NCBI RefSeq assembly: GCF_004526345.1
Contig: NZ_CP038213.1
Coordinates: 868,001 to 932,000, forward strand
Source: Ornithinimicrobium flavum
Lineage (GTDB): Bacteria > Actinomycetota > Actinomycetes > Actinomycetales > Dermatophilaceae
Reading direction: 5' to 3'
Length of the DNA stretch: 64,000 nt
Part shown: piece after piece, positions 1 through 7,455 of the stretch
Layout of the letters: every line of letters begins with the position of its first letter
Numbering within the stretch: the first letter of the stretch is position 1
Position numbers and translations under genes: made by a program
Notes under the pieces: generated by a model
Told to the model about the DNA's origin: nothing
The model's input: only the letters and a program-made list of their open reading frames with translations
Databases searched by the model: none

Positions 1-342
1 CCCGAGATCGAGCTTATGCACACCTGGCTGCAGGCATGGGGTGAGCCTTCCATGCCCGAGGACGACATGGCCGACATGGGCCACGGAGACATGGGCACGA
101 CGATGCAGATGGAGGGGATGACCCAGCAGGAAGCGATGGCCGAGCTGGAGTCGCACTCCGGGCAGGAGTTCGACCGCCGGTTCCTGGAGCTGATGATCGA
201 GCACCACCGTGGAGCCATCCTGATGGCCGAGGGGGCTCTGACCGAGGGACAGGACCCGCAGGCTCAGGAGCTGGCGCAGCAGGTGGTGGCCGACCAGGAG
301 GCCGAGATCGATGTGATGGAACAGATGCTGGAGGACCTGTGA
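1..342 (+). CDS. DUF305 family protein, 5' end outside window
   Basis: The frame is open from the first base, so the true start lies left of the window and the ATG at 16 is probably internal. About 113 residues remain, corresponding to the second half of a DUF305 protein (small, helical, usually secreted). Seen: a Met/Asp/His-rich linker (DMADMGHGDMGTTMQMEGM) followed by MIEHHRGAILMAEGAL, whose paired histidines are the family signature. DUF305 proteins are often found beside copper genes but their biochemical role is not settled. It sits 17 bases upstream of the ATG at 360-region peptide cluster and shares strand with the multicopper oxidase, so a copper or metal-handling role is inferred. 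Confidence 0.8.
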   Translation, partial: PEIELMHTWLQAWGEPSMPEDDMADMGHGDMGTTMQMEGMTQQEAMAELESHSGQEFDRRFLELMIEHHRGAILMAEGALTEGQDPQAQELAQQVVADQEAEIDVMEQMLEDL

Positions 343-394
343 AAGGACCTGACATGCATTGTGGAGCACTTCGGCGACGGCGGAGCCTGACCCG

Positions 395-630
395 GTGACC
401 TGGATCTGGCTCATGCTGCTGGTCGTGGGTCTGGTGCTGTTGGGGTACACGGTGGTGCGGGTGCTGCTCGGTGGCCTGGCAGACGGTTCGGCGGCGCGGA
501 CCTGCGGGCTCCTTCCAGCTGGCCGCGGGCGCAGCAGGTCCTGGACGAGCGTTACTCGGCCGGGGTGCTGAGCACGCAGGAGTACGAGCACCGGCGGGGC
601 GTGCTGGCCCGGGGCGAGGACGGGTCGTGA
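395..630 (+). pseudogene. SHOCT-domain membrane peptide with a frameshift
   Basis: The GTG at 395 (GGAG 9 bases upstream) opens a hydrophobic segment (WIWLMLLVVGLVLLGYTVV) in one frame. The C-terminal SHOCT motif (AQQVLDERYSAGVLSTQEYE) lies in another frame and ends at TGA 628-630. The two halves join if one base is missing between about 480 and 528. A restored protein would be about 78 residues with one membrane helix and a SHOCT tail, the same plan as the intact gene at 2200. Its stop overlaps the GTG start of the multicopper oxidase, so the pair is translationally coupled. Function of SHOCT membrane peptides is unknown; probably a sequencing indel rather than true decay. Confidence 0.6.
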
Positions 631-2153
631 GGCCGGTCAGCCGTCGCACCGCGCTGACGATGGGTGGCGTGGGACTGGCGGGGACGCTCGTCGGTGGGAC
701 GGGTTTGTGGCGCGAGCTGTCCGCCCCCGACGCCGACGGGGCCTTCGGGGGTCGGGGCGACGAAGGCGGGGACGACGAGCTCGTTGAGCCCGAGGTGCTC
801 AGCAGCAGCGACGGGCGGCTCGAGGTGCAGCTCCAGGCCCGGTTCGGCACGCACGAGGTCGCCGGACGGTCGGCCAGGACGATGGGTTACAACGGGGGCG
901 TGCCGGGCCCGACGCTGCGGCTGCGGCCCGGGGACCTGCTGCGGATCGCGCTGGAGAATCAGCTGGACCACGTCACCAACCTGCACGTGCACGGGCTGCA
1001 CGTCACCCCCGAGGGGAACGGTGACAACGTCTTCCTCGAGATCGGGCCCGGGGAGAGCCGCCAGTACGAGTACCGGCTGCCCGAGGACCATCCGCCGGGC
1101 GTCTACTGGTACCACCCGCACCATCACGGCACCGTGGCCGACCAGCTGTTCGCCGGGCTCTACGGGGCCATCGTCGTGGAGGAGGACGATCCTCCGGCCC
1201 TCGACCGCGAGCGAGTCCTGGTCGTCTCGGACATCACCCTGACCGGGGACGGGTCCGTCGAAGCTCCCTCGATGCCGGAGCGGATGATGGGCCGCGAGGG
1301 CGAGCTGGTCCTGGTCGACGGCCAGGTCGAGCCCCTGCTGCGCGGCCGGGCGGGTGAGCGGGAGCGCTGGCGGGTCGTCAACGCCTGCTCCTCGCGCTAC
1401 CTGTCGCTGCGTCTGGCGGGTGAGGGCACCGACGTGCAGGTCCTTGGCCGTGACGTGGGCCGCCTTGCCCGGCCGGTCGACCTGGACCAGGTGGTGCTGG
1501 CCCCCGGCAACCGGCTGGACCTGCTGGTCGACCTGGCCGAGGGCGGGAGCGAGCTGGTCGCCGTGCCCGTGGACCGCGGTCAGATGATGGGCGGGATGAT
1601 GGGCGACGACGTCGGCCCGGAGGACGCCGAGCGGGTCCTGGCGCGGCTGGAGGTCGGGCGGGGAGGCGGGTCGAGCGCCGGTGGCTCCGGCGACGGCACC
1701 GCCGGTGGGGCTCCTGGTCCCGACGGACCGCTGGCGGACCTGCGCGAGGCCCGCGTCGACCGGCGACGGGAGCTGACCATGGAGATGTCCATGGGCGGGA
1801 TGATGGGCGGCGGTGGAGGCGGCAAGATGATGGACTTCACCATCGACGGGCGGTCCTTCGACGTCGACCGCGTCGACCAGCAGGTGCGGCTGGGCACCGT
1901 GGAGGAGTGGACGATCGGCAACGTCGGTCCCCTGGACCACCCGTTCCACCTGCACGTGTGGCCGATGCAGGTCATGGACGTGGACGGACGCCGCCCCCAG
2001 GACCCGCTGTGGCTGGACGTGGTGAACGTCCCCGCCGAGGGCAGCGTGACCGTGCGGATCAGGTTCGCCGACTTCGGCGGGCGGACCGTGTACCACTGCC
2101 ACATCCTCGACCACGAGGACCTCGGCATGATGGGGACGATCCTCGTCGAGTGA
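627..2153 (+). CDS. Tat-exported multicopper oxidase (CueO/McoP-like)
   Basis: About 508 residues from GTG 627, chosen because it overlaps the preceding stop as GTGA and gives an N-terminal twin-arginine signal (SRRTALTMGGVGLAGTL). Copper ligands are all visible: HVHGLHV near residue 119, WYHPHHHGT near 163, HPFHLHVW near 437 and YHCHILDHEDLGMM near 490, the last holding the type 1 Cys, His and axial Met. Two Met-rich stretches (GQMMGGMMGDD and MEMSMGGMMGGGGGGKMMD) resemble the methionine-rich insert that binds Cu(I) in CueO. Expected role is oxidation of Cu(I) to Cu(II) outside the membrane. Neighbouring DUF305, SHOCT and Csp-like genes support copper detoxification. Confidence 0.92.
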   Translation: MRPVSRRTALTMGGVGLAGTLVGGTGLWRELSAPDADGAFGGRGDEGGDDELVEPEVLSSSDGRLEVQLQARFGTHEVAGRSARTMGYNGGVPGPTLRLRPGDLLRIALENQLDHVTNLHVHGLHVTPEGNGDNVFLEIGPGESRQYEYRLPEDHPPGVYWYHPHHHGTVADQLFAGLYGAIVVEEDDPPALDRERVLVVSDITLTGDGSVEAPSMPERMMGREGELVLVDGQVEPLLRGRAGERERWRVVNACSSRYLSLRLAGEGTDVQVLGRDVGRLARPVDLDQVVLAPGNRLDLLVDLAEGGSELVAVPVDRGQMMGGMMGDDVGPEDAERVLARLEVGRGGGSSAGGSGDGTAGGAPGPDGPLADLREARVDRRRELTMEMSMGGMMGGGGGGKMMDFTIDGRSFDVDRVDQQVRLGTVEEWTIGNVGPLDHPFHLHVWPMQVMDVDGRRPQDPLWLDVVNVPAEGSVTVRIRFADFGGRTVYHCHILDHEDLGMMGTILVE

Positions 2154-2199
2154 TCCCACCGATCGACAGCTGACCCGACCACCACCGGAAGGAGAAATC

Positions 2200-2505
2200 A
2201 TGTACGGCAACGGATGGGGCATGGGTATGGGCATGGGCTGGATGTGGCTCGTGTGGCTCCTGGTCATCATCGCCGTCGTCGCCCTCGTGGCGCTGCTGGT
2301 CCGCTCCGGCGGCGACCGGGCCCGCACGCGCGGGCCGGTCGACCAGCCACACCCGCAGCCACCCGCGCACGAGGCCGACGAGGCGAGCACGTCCGGCGGC
2401 AGGTCCGCGGCGCGGCGGATCCTCGACGAGAGGTATGCCCGTGGGGAGATCGACGAGCAGGACTACCAGGAACGGCGCCGACGCCTCAACGAGCCGGACG
2501 GCTGA
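2200..2505 (+). CDS. SHOCT-domain single-pass membrane protein
   Basis: 101 residues from ATG 2200, preceded by a good ribosome site (GGAAGGAG, 2187-2195 area). The order is a Gly/Met-rich start (MYGNGWGMGMGMGW), one membrane helix (WLLVIIAVVALVALLV), a charged and proline-rich linker, and a C-terminal SHOCT motif (RRILDERYARGEIDEQDY). SHOCT is a short domain found at the ends of many bacterial proteins, with an oligomerisation or regulatory role proposed. The Met-rich N terminus would suit metal contact, which is inference. It follows the multicopper oxidase by 46 bases and is probably cotranscribed. Confidence 0.8.
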   Translation: MYGNGWGMGMGMGWMWLVWLLVIIAVVALVALLVRSGGDRARTRGPVDQPHPQPPAHEADEASTSGGRSAARRILDERYARGEIDEQDYQERRRRLNEPDG

Positions 2506-2590
2506 GACCACCTGCCACCCTGCCCTCGCGCCGTCCCCCCCTGACCGCACACCCTGACCGAACCACCCCTGACCGATCAGGAAGGAACCG

Positions 2591-3193
2591 ATGATGTCCA
2601 GCCCGCACGAGCAGCACGACCAGCACGAGTCCTCCGGGCAGTCCGAGCAGGATCACCAGCAGCACAGGAAGCACGAGCGGAAGATGTACCTGATCTTCGC
2701 CGCGATGATCACCACCTCGACGGTGACGATGTTCCTGCTGACCTACACCAACGCCTGGACCTGGGGGCACATGACGTTCAGCGAGGAGCGGGTCTACATG
2801 GCCCTGCTGATGGGCTCGGCCATGGCCATCATCATGCTCGCCTTCATGTGGGGGATGATGTACAAGAACGTCACGGTCAACCTGGCGATCATCGCCGGCG
2901 CGCTCGTCCTGGGCCTGACCGCGCTGTGGCTCTCCCGCTCGCAGACCTTCGTGGAGGACCAGGCGTACATGAACGGGATGATCCCGCACCACTCGATCGC
3001 CATCCTCACCAGCGAGCGTGCTGACATCGACGATGTGCGCGTGCGCGAGCTGGCCGACGAGATCATCGAGGCCCAGCGCACGGAGATCGCCGAGATGAAG
3101 TGGCTCGTGGAGGACATCGAGCAGAACGGCGCGGTCACCACCACCGAGGAGGCCGAGCAGCGGCCGGTACCGGAGCTCGGGACCAACCCGTGA
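2591..3193 (+). CDS. DUF305 membrane protein with His-rich N terminus
   Basis: 200 residues from ATG 2591 (a second ATG follows directly; GGAAGG upstream). The first 35 residues are rich in His, Gln and Ser (HEQHDQHESSGQSEQDHQQH), then come about three membrane helices, including a Met-rich one (MLAFMWGMMYKNV). The C-terminal DUF305 half has MIPHHSIAILTSERADIDD. Compared with the partial DUF305 gene at the window start, this one is membrane-anchored rather than secreted. Position in the copper cluster and the His/Met content suggest metal binding at the cell surface. Not a known enzyme. Confidence 0.82.
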   Translation: MMSSPHEQHDQHESSGQSEQDHQQHRKHERKMYLIFAAMITTSTVTMFLLTYTNAWTWGHMTFSEERVYMALLMGSAMAIIMLAFMWGMMYKNVTVNLAIIAGALVLGLTALWLSRSQTFVEDQAYMNGMIPHHSIAILTSERADIDDVRVRELADEIIEAQRTEIAEMKWLVEDIEQNGAVTTTEEAEQRPVPELGTNP

Positions 3194-3284
3194 GGTTCAG
3201 CTCCCGCGGGACAGGGGATGTGCCCTTCCTCCGCCCCTGCCGACGACAGACCGGGGGGCCTACCACCGGGGGAGGCGCCTGGTG

Positions 3285-4160
3285 ATGGAGGTGGTGGCGA
3301 CCGTCGCCGGGATCGTGGTGATCGTGATCGGTCTCCACGACATGTTCCACACCCTGCTGCACCCGACCGGGCAGGGGCGTCTGAGCCGCTTGGTGCTGGT
3401 CGGGGCGTGGCGGATCTCCAGGGCGACCGGGCACCGCCTGGGCTCGACCGTGGGGCCCCTGGCGATGGTCGTGGTCATCCTGCTGTGGGTGCTGCTGCAG
3501 CTGCTCGGGTGGGCATTGATTTATCTGCCGCACGTCCCCGAGGGGTTCATGTACTCCTCCGGGGTGGATCCCTCGGACTACCCGGACGTCCTGGAGGCCG
3601 TGTACCTCTCGGCGGTCACGCTGTCCACCCTGGGCTACGGGGACATGGTGGCGACCGACCTGTGGATCCGGACGGCTGCACCCCTGCAGGCCCTCACCGG
3701 GTTCGCCCTGCTCACCGCCGCCCTGACGTGGTTCACCCAGATCTACCCGCCCCTCTCCCGTCGCCGCTCCCTTGCCCTGGAGCTCAAGGGCCTGGCCGAC
3801 AGCGACTGGGCGCAGAGCGTGGACGCGGAGGACCCGGCGGTGCTGAGCCGGGTGCTCGACACTCTCGCAGCCGAAATGCTTAAGGTGCGCATCGACTTCG
3901 CCCAGCACAGTGAGGGCTTCTACTTCCAGGAACGCGAGCCCGACTTCGCCCTGGCACGTCAGCTGCCCTACGCGCTTCAGCTGCGCGACGTTGCCCTGGC
4001 CTCGTCGCAGACGGTGGTGCGACGCAGCGGGCGTCAGCTGTCACTGGCCATCGAGGAGCTCAGCTCGGAGCTCGACGACAACTTCTTGCACACCGGGGGC
4101 GACCCCGAGAAGGTGTTCGCCGCCTACGCGGCCGACCATGGCCAGGAACCGCGCGCCTGA
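3285..4160 (+). CDS. Two-TM potassium-type ion channel
   Basis: About 291 residues. GTG 3282 and ATG 3285 are both possible; ATG 3285 is preferred with GGGGGAGG upstream. There is an N-terminal helix, a second hydrophobic segment (AMVVVILLWVLLQLLGWALI), a pore loop with the selectivity filter STLGYGDM near residue 115 and a following helix. The C-terminal 150 residues are soluble and lack a recognisable RCK/TrkA nucleotide-binding fold. Known family: Ion_trans_2 channels conducting K+. It stands 91 bases after the DUF305 gene; whether it belongs with the copper genes or is just cargo of the element cannot be told. Confidence 0.82.
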   Translation: MEVVATVAGIVVIVIGLHDMFHTLLHPTGQGRLSRLVLVGAWRISRATGHRLGSTVGPLAMVVVILLWVLLQLLGWALIYLPHVPEGFMYSSGVDPSDYPDVLEAVYLSAVTLSTLGYGDMVATDLWIRTAAPLQALTGFALLTAALTWFTQIYPPLSRRRSLALELKGLADSDWAQSVDAEDPAVLSRVLDTLAAEMLKVRIDFAQHSEGFYFQEREPDFALARQLPYALQLRDVALASSQTVVRRSGRQLSLAIEELSSELDDNFLHTGGDPEKVFAAYAADHGQEPRA

Positions 4161-4167
4161 GTCCGTA

Positions 4168-4200
4168 CCGCTCCCGTGGGAGCAACCCCCACGGGAGCGG
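4168..4200. terminator. Terminator hairpin between convergent genes
   Basis: A perfect 13-base stem (4168-4180 with 4188-4200) and a 7-base loop begin 7 bases after the channel stop. The channel gene and the Csp-like gene converge here, so it can serve both strands. No clear U tract follows, which is usual in high-GC actinobacteria. Confidence 0.75.
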
Positions 4201-4236
4201 GCCCCGGCGCGCCGGCACGATCGCCCGTAGCCCTGT

Positions 4237-4647
4237 TCAGCTCAGGGTGGTGAGCAGGTCGGCGCACGCCTGCTCGCAGCGGCGGCAGGCCTCGGCGCAG
4301 ACCCGGCAGTGCTCGTGCATCTGGGCGTGCTGCTCGCACTCCTCGCCGCATACCGTGCAGGCGGTGCGGCAGGCCTCCAGCGCGGCCCGGGTCGTCTCCA
4401 CGGTGTTCCCGGTCTGCCGTGACAGGACGTTGCCGGTGGCGGCGCACACGTCGGCGCAGTCGAGGTTCTTGCGGATGCAGGTGACCAGGTCGGCCACCAT
4501 GTCCTCGGCCAGGCAGGCGTCCGCGCACGCGGTGCAGGTCTGGGCGCACTCGAAGCACGCCTCGATGCACTCGGCGAGCTTCTGCTGGTCGACCGACCCC
4601 AGGTCCTTGGGGTAGGTCTGCAGCATCGTGGTCACGTGGTGGGTCAT
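4237..4647 (-). CDS. Four-helix-bundle copper-binding protein (Csp/DUF326-like)
   Basis: 136 residues from ATG 4647. It holds 18 cysteines, many in CxxxC spacing on predicted helices (ECIEACFECAQTCTACADAC, then LEACRTACTVCGEEC and HCRVCAEACRRCEQAC). This pattern matches the cytosolic or periplasmic copper storage proteins (Csp) that line the core of a four-helix bundle with Cys and bind many Cu(I) ions. No signal peptide is seen, so a cytosolic store like Csp3 is the better fit. It faces the channel gene and lies beside the multicopper oxidase cluster, which strengthens a copper role. Assignment rests on the cysteine pattern and length. Confidence 0.85.
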   Translation of the reverse strand: MTHHVTTMLQTYPKDLGSVDQQKLAECIEACFECAQTCTACADACLAEDMVADLVTCIRKNLDCADVCAATGNVLSRQTGNTVETTRAALEACRTACTVCGEECEQHAQMHEHCRVCAEACRRCEQACADLLTTLS

Positions 4648-4870
4648 CGTGTTGCTCCCTTGCGTCGTGTCCGGCGTCGGTGCCGGTGTCTGGATCTGGT
4701 GCAGGGCCGGCCTGGGAGCCGGCCACGTCCGACGGTAGGCCCGGGGCTAGGAGGTCGCGACCGGAACCGGCCCGTGCGGGGCGAGGGGGCCGTGGGATCT
4801 GCTCGTCGAGCCGTCGGCCTCGCACCGTCCGGTTTCACGGCTGCCGGACTCGAGGTGCGCAGGGGGAGGC
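4648..4870. other. Intergenic stretch with one inverted repeat
   Basis: No gene is supported here. The stretch contains an inverted repeat GGCCGGC-6-GCCGGCC at 4705-4724, upstream of the Csp-like gene and downstream of the NuoN-like fragment. It could be a terminator for whatever gene the fragment once belonged to. No CsoR-type operator was recognised. Confidence 0.4.
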
Positions 4871-5158
4871 TCACGGGGAGAAGGAGGCCCAGAGGGCTCC
4901 GGACCCGATGCCGAGAAGGAGACTCAGGGCTGCGGTCGCGATCGCGGTGGTGCGCGACCAGTGGCCGGGTGTGCCGGCGTCGTCCTGGTGCTGCTCCGGT
5001 GTTTCGGGGCGGGCGTAGAGGGGCGCGATCCAGCGCAGGTAGTAGAAGAGGCTGACGACGGTGTTGACGAGGACGAGCACGGCAAGCCAGGCGTACCCGG
5101 CGTCCCAGGCCGCGGCGGTGGTGGTCACCCAAGCCGCCGAGCGGACCGGGCTGAGCAC
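4871..5158 (-). pseudogene. C-terminal remnant of a NuoN/MrpD-type proton-channel subunit
   Basis: From about 5125 leftwards the minus strand encodes the end of an antiporter-like subunit: the segment AAWDAGYAWLAVLVLVNT and then VVSLFYYLRWIAPLYARPE match the C-terminal part of NuoN-type proteins, followed by one last helix (TAIATAALSLLLGIGSGALW) and the stop at 4871. The preceding 350-400 residues expected of the family are absent; instead the DNA runs into the HTH peptide gene on the other strand. The join near 5120-5130 therefore looks like a recombination scar. It is not expected to be functional. Confidence 0.65.
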
Positions 5159-5291
5159 CTACACGCTTCGGCGAAGGATTGCAGACGGCCGGTTGCCGGC
5201 ATACCGCAGCGGGTCCCGCATCATCCGGGTCGACCCTGACGACGTCGACAAGTTGCTGACGCGTATCCCGGCGGTCAACCGGCGCGGCTAG
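5121..5291 (+). CDS. Small HTH DNA-binding protein, excisionase-like
   Basis: About 56 residues; GTG codons at 5118 and 5121 are possible starts and both fall inside the NuoN remnant, so the native N terminus may have been replaced. The visible part (TQAAERTGLSTYTLRRRIAD then GRLPAYRSGSRIIRVDPDDV) is the HTH_17/MerR-type winged helix used by excisionases and similar element-borne regulators. Its stop overlaps the stop of the convergent integrase by 3 bases. The likely role is control of excision or of the integrase; alternatively it is just a small regulator. Family call is firm, start is not. Confidence 0.65.
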   Translation: MVTQAAERTGLSTYTLRRRIADGRLPAYRSGSRIIRVDPDDVDKLLTRIPAVNRRG

Positions 5292-6463
5292 AGGGCAATC
5301 TGCTGGCTCAGCCGCTTGGTCAGTGCCCTGTCCCGAGCGGCGCTCGCGTGCTGGTATCGGAGGGCGACCGTGACATCTGTGTGGCCGCCTCTGTACAGCA
5401 GCTCTGCCAGAGTCGCCCCCTGGACCGCGTACGCACTGAGTCCGGTGTGCCGCAGGCTGTGGAAGTGGAAACCTGGCCGCCCGGCCTTGTCCCTGGCCTC
5501 TCGCCAGTGCCGGTCGAGCGTGGACTGACTGACCCGTGTGCCTCTCGGACCGCAGACGACGGGGTCTGCGGCCTGGGGACCGGTGAAGGTGTCGAGGTGG
5601 TGGGCCAGGTCCGGTAGCAGCGCAGCAGGTATGGCGATGCTTCGTGCGCTGTCCGCCTTGGGTGGGGTCAGGGCCCCCGCCTGGCTGTTCCACTGTCGGC
5701 GGACATGCAGGGTGGCCCGGTCGGGGTCCTCGAGGTGCTCGAGGTCGCGACGTTGGAGGCCGAGCACCTCACCCATCCGCAACGCGCACCACGCGGCCAG
5801 TGGAACCGCGATGCGCAGATGCTCAGGCATGGCCTCGGTCAATGCCCGCACCTCGTCAGGCGTCGCCACGTCGCCCTGCGCATCTTCGGGCCGGACGCGG
5901 CGATGCTTGGGTACTTCCGGGAACGAGAACGTCTGGAGGCCGCCGGCGCGTGCTTTCACGGCAGCGTTGATGCAAGACCGGAGCACGATCGCGCTGTTAG
6001 GGGCGATGCCGTTCCTGCGGGCACCCGCGTGCCGCTTGCTCGGCAGGCGGGCCAGCGCGGCCAGGTGTTCGGCCACGAGATCGGTGGTCAGGTCGATGAG
6101 CCGCACGTCCCCGAGCTGGGGGAGGACGTGGTTCTTGAGCACGGACCGGTACGCGACGATCGTGCCCTTAGACCTGTCGGGATTGGCCTCCAGCGCGGCC
6201 AGCCACTTCTCGGACCACTCCCGCAGCGTCATGCCCTCGGCGACGGCTTGTTCGGCCTCAGCCTTGCGGGCGGCCCGGTGCTGAGCGGGCGGGACGAAGA
6301 TCCCGCGTGCGGCGTCGGCCCTGGCTATGCTCAGCGCTGCCCGGGCGTCCATAAGGGTGTCGAACATGCCGAGGGGAACAGTTCGCCCCTCGTGATTCAT
6401 GCGAACCCGGTAGCGGCCTCGGTAGAGCGAGATGCCCCGAGGCAGCTTCGAGGGCGCGGACAT
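5288..6463 (-). CDS. Tyrosine recombinase (phage-type integrase)
   Basis: 391 residues from ATG 6463 with GGAGG 8 bases upstream. The N-terminal part has an AP2-like arm-binding region (GISLYRGRYRVRMNHEG), then a SAM-like core-binding domain (MTLREWSEKWLAALEANPDR) and a catalytic domain with the Arg of CALRMGEVLGL, HxxR in HSLRHTGLSAYA, and the late His and Tyr in GGHTDVTVALRYQHAS. All catalytic residues are present, so the enzyme is probably active. Its start lies about 190 bases from the 3' end of tRNA-His, the classical place for an element that uses a tRNA gene as its attachment site. Confidence 0.93.
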   Translation of the reverse strand: MSAPSKLPRGISLYRGRYRVRMNHEGRTVPLGMFDTLMDARAALSIARADAARGIFVPPAQHRAARKAEAEQAVAEGMTLREWSEKWLAALEANPDRSKGTIVAYRSVLKNHVLPQLGDVRLIDLTTDLVAEHLAALARLPSKRHAGARRNGIAPNSAIVLRSCINAAVKARAGGLQTFSFPEVPKHRRVRPEDAQGDVATPDEVRALTEAMPEHLRIAVPLAAWCALRMGEVLGLQRRDLEHLEDPDRATLHVRRQWNSQAGALTPPKADSARSIAIPAALLPDLAHHLDTFTGPQAADPVVCGPRGTRVSQSTLDRHWREARDKAGRPGFHFHSLRHTGLSAYAVQGATLAELLYRGGHTDVTVALRYQHASAARDRALTKRLSQQIAL

Positions 6464-6513
6464 GAGTTCCTCCAGGCATGAGGGGGTTCCGTGTGGTGCT
6501 CCGGCTCGAAGCT

Positions 6514-6572
6514 GTGACAGCAGTGTGACAGAAATACTGCTGTCACGCGCCTACACCTGCTCACACCTGCTC
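6514..6572. repeat. Inverted and direct repeats between integrase and tRNA-His
   Basis: An 11-base inverted repeat (GTGACAGCAGT at 6514-6524 and its complement at 6536-6546) contains a third copy of TGTGACAG in its spacer. A direct repeat of CACCTGCTCA follows at about 6553-6572. They lie between the integrase start and the tRNA. They could be arm-type integrase sites, an operator for the integrase, or part of the attachment region. Seen directly; role inferred. Confidence 0.5.
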
Positions 6573-6583
6573 AACGCGAAAGA

Positions 6584-6617
6584 CCCCGGATTCCGCGCCA
6601 TGACGCGGAATCCGGGG
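6584..6617. terminator. Strong hairpin downstream of tRNA-His
   Basis: A perfect 14-base stem (6584-6597 with 6604-6617) and a 6-base loop lie 39 bases beyond the 3' end of tRNA-His on its downstream side. It is the most likely terminator of the tRNA transcript. It also separates host DNA from the integrase. Confidence 0.75.
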
Positions 6618-6655
6618 CCTCACCTGCGGTGACGCACATCACGTCAACGCACTAC

Positions 6656-6729
6656 GGGTGAGTGACGGGACTTGAACCCGCGACATCCGCGACCACAACG
6701 CGGCGCTCTACCTGCTGAGCTACACCCAC
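6656..6729 (-). tRNA. tRNA-His (anticodon GTG)
   Basis: The reverse strand folds into a full cloverleaf. It has a 7-base acceptor stem (GTGGGTG with CACTCAC), the extra G at the -1 position facing C73 that marks tRNA-His, a D-arm TAGCTCAGCAGGTAGAGC, the anticodon loop TTGTGGT and a T-arm GCGGGTTCAAGTCCCGT. CCA is not encoded. The 3' end faces the integrase, so this gene is the probable attachment site of the element filling 1-6.5 kb, and the gene has stayed complete. Confidence 0.95.
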
Positions 6730-6811
6730 CATGAACGCCGTCCACCCCAAGGGGCGGTCGGCGACGCGGACCATCGTACCTGCTCGGGGCCGATGCTCCG
6801 AACCGCCGGGC

Positions 6812-7411
6812 TCAGGTCGAGGTGTGCCGCGCCGCGATCTCCCGCAGGCTGGCGCTGTCCAGACCGGGGGCGTCCTTGAAGATCGCCTCGCGGTAGTAGC
6901 GCAGCTCGGCGATGCTGTCCCGGATGTCCCCGAGGGCGCGGTGACCGCCGGTCTTCTTCGGCGCGGCGAAGTAGGCACGGGGGTACCACCGCCGGGCGAG
7001 CTCCTTGACCGAGGACACGTCGACGATCCGGTAGTGCAGGTGGGTGTCCAGCTCGGGCATGTCCCGGGCGAGGAAGGCCCGGTCGGTGCTGACGGTGTTG
7101 CCGCCGAGGGGGGCCTTGCGCTCGGTGGGCACGTGCTCGCGCACGTAGGCCATCACCTGGGTCTGCGCCTCCTCCAGGCTGATGCCGCCCGCGAGCAGCG
7201 GCAGGAGGCCGGACTCTGTGTGCATGGCGGTGACGAACTCACCCATCTGGTCCAGCGCTTCCTGCGGAGGCCGGATGACCAGGTCGACACCCTCGCCGAG
7301 GACGTTCAGCTCGGAGTCGGTGACCAGGCAGGCCACCTCCACCAGGGCGTCCGCCTCCAGGTCCAGGCCCGTCATCTCGCAGTCGATCCACACGATCCGC
7401 TCACCAGTCAC
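6812..7411 (-). CDS. orn: Oligoribonuclease (DEDDh 3'-5' exonuclease)
   Basis: 199 residues from GTG 7411, chosen because it gives the usual short start before VWIDCEMTGLDLEADALVEV. An in-frame extension exists upstream but has no family match. DEDDh motifs are present: D-E in WIDCEMTG, the second Asp in the STDRAFLARDMPELD region, and H plus D in HRALGDIRDSIAELRYY. Orn degrades 2-5 base RNA leftovers and the dinucleotide pGpG. It is divergent from the PrsW-like gene with 44 bases between starts. Length agrees with the family (about 180-215). Confidence 0.95.
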   Translation of the reverse strand: MTGERIVWIDCEMTGLDLEADALVEVACLVTDSELNVLGEGVDLVIRPPQEALDQMGEFVTAMHTESGLLPLLAGGISLEEAQTQVMAYVREHVPTERKAPLGGNTVSTDRAFLARDMPELDTHLHYRIVDVSSVKELARRWYPRAYFAAPKKTGGHRALGDIRDSIAELRYYREAIFKDAPGLDSASLREIAARHTST

Positions 7412-7455
7412 GGACCCCAGCCTAGGCACTCGACTCGCGCGATACCCTCGCGACC

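Noticed and set aside
1..6480. Prophage
   Set aside because: Only an integrase and an excisionase-like peptide are phage-like. No capsid, terminase, tail or lysis gene is visible; copper cargo suggests a genomic island or integrative element.
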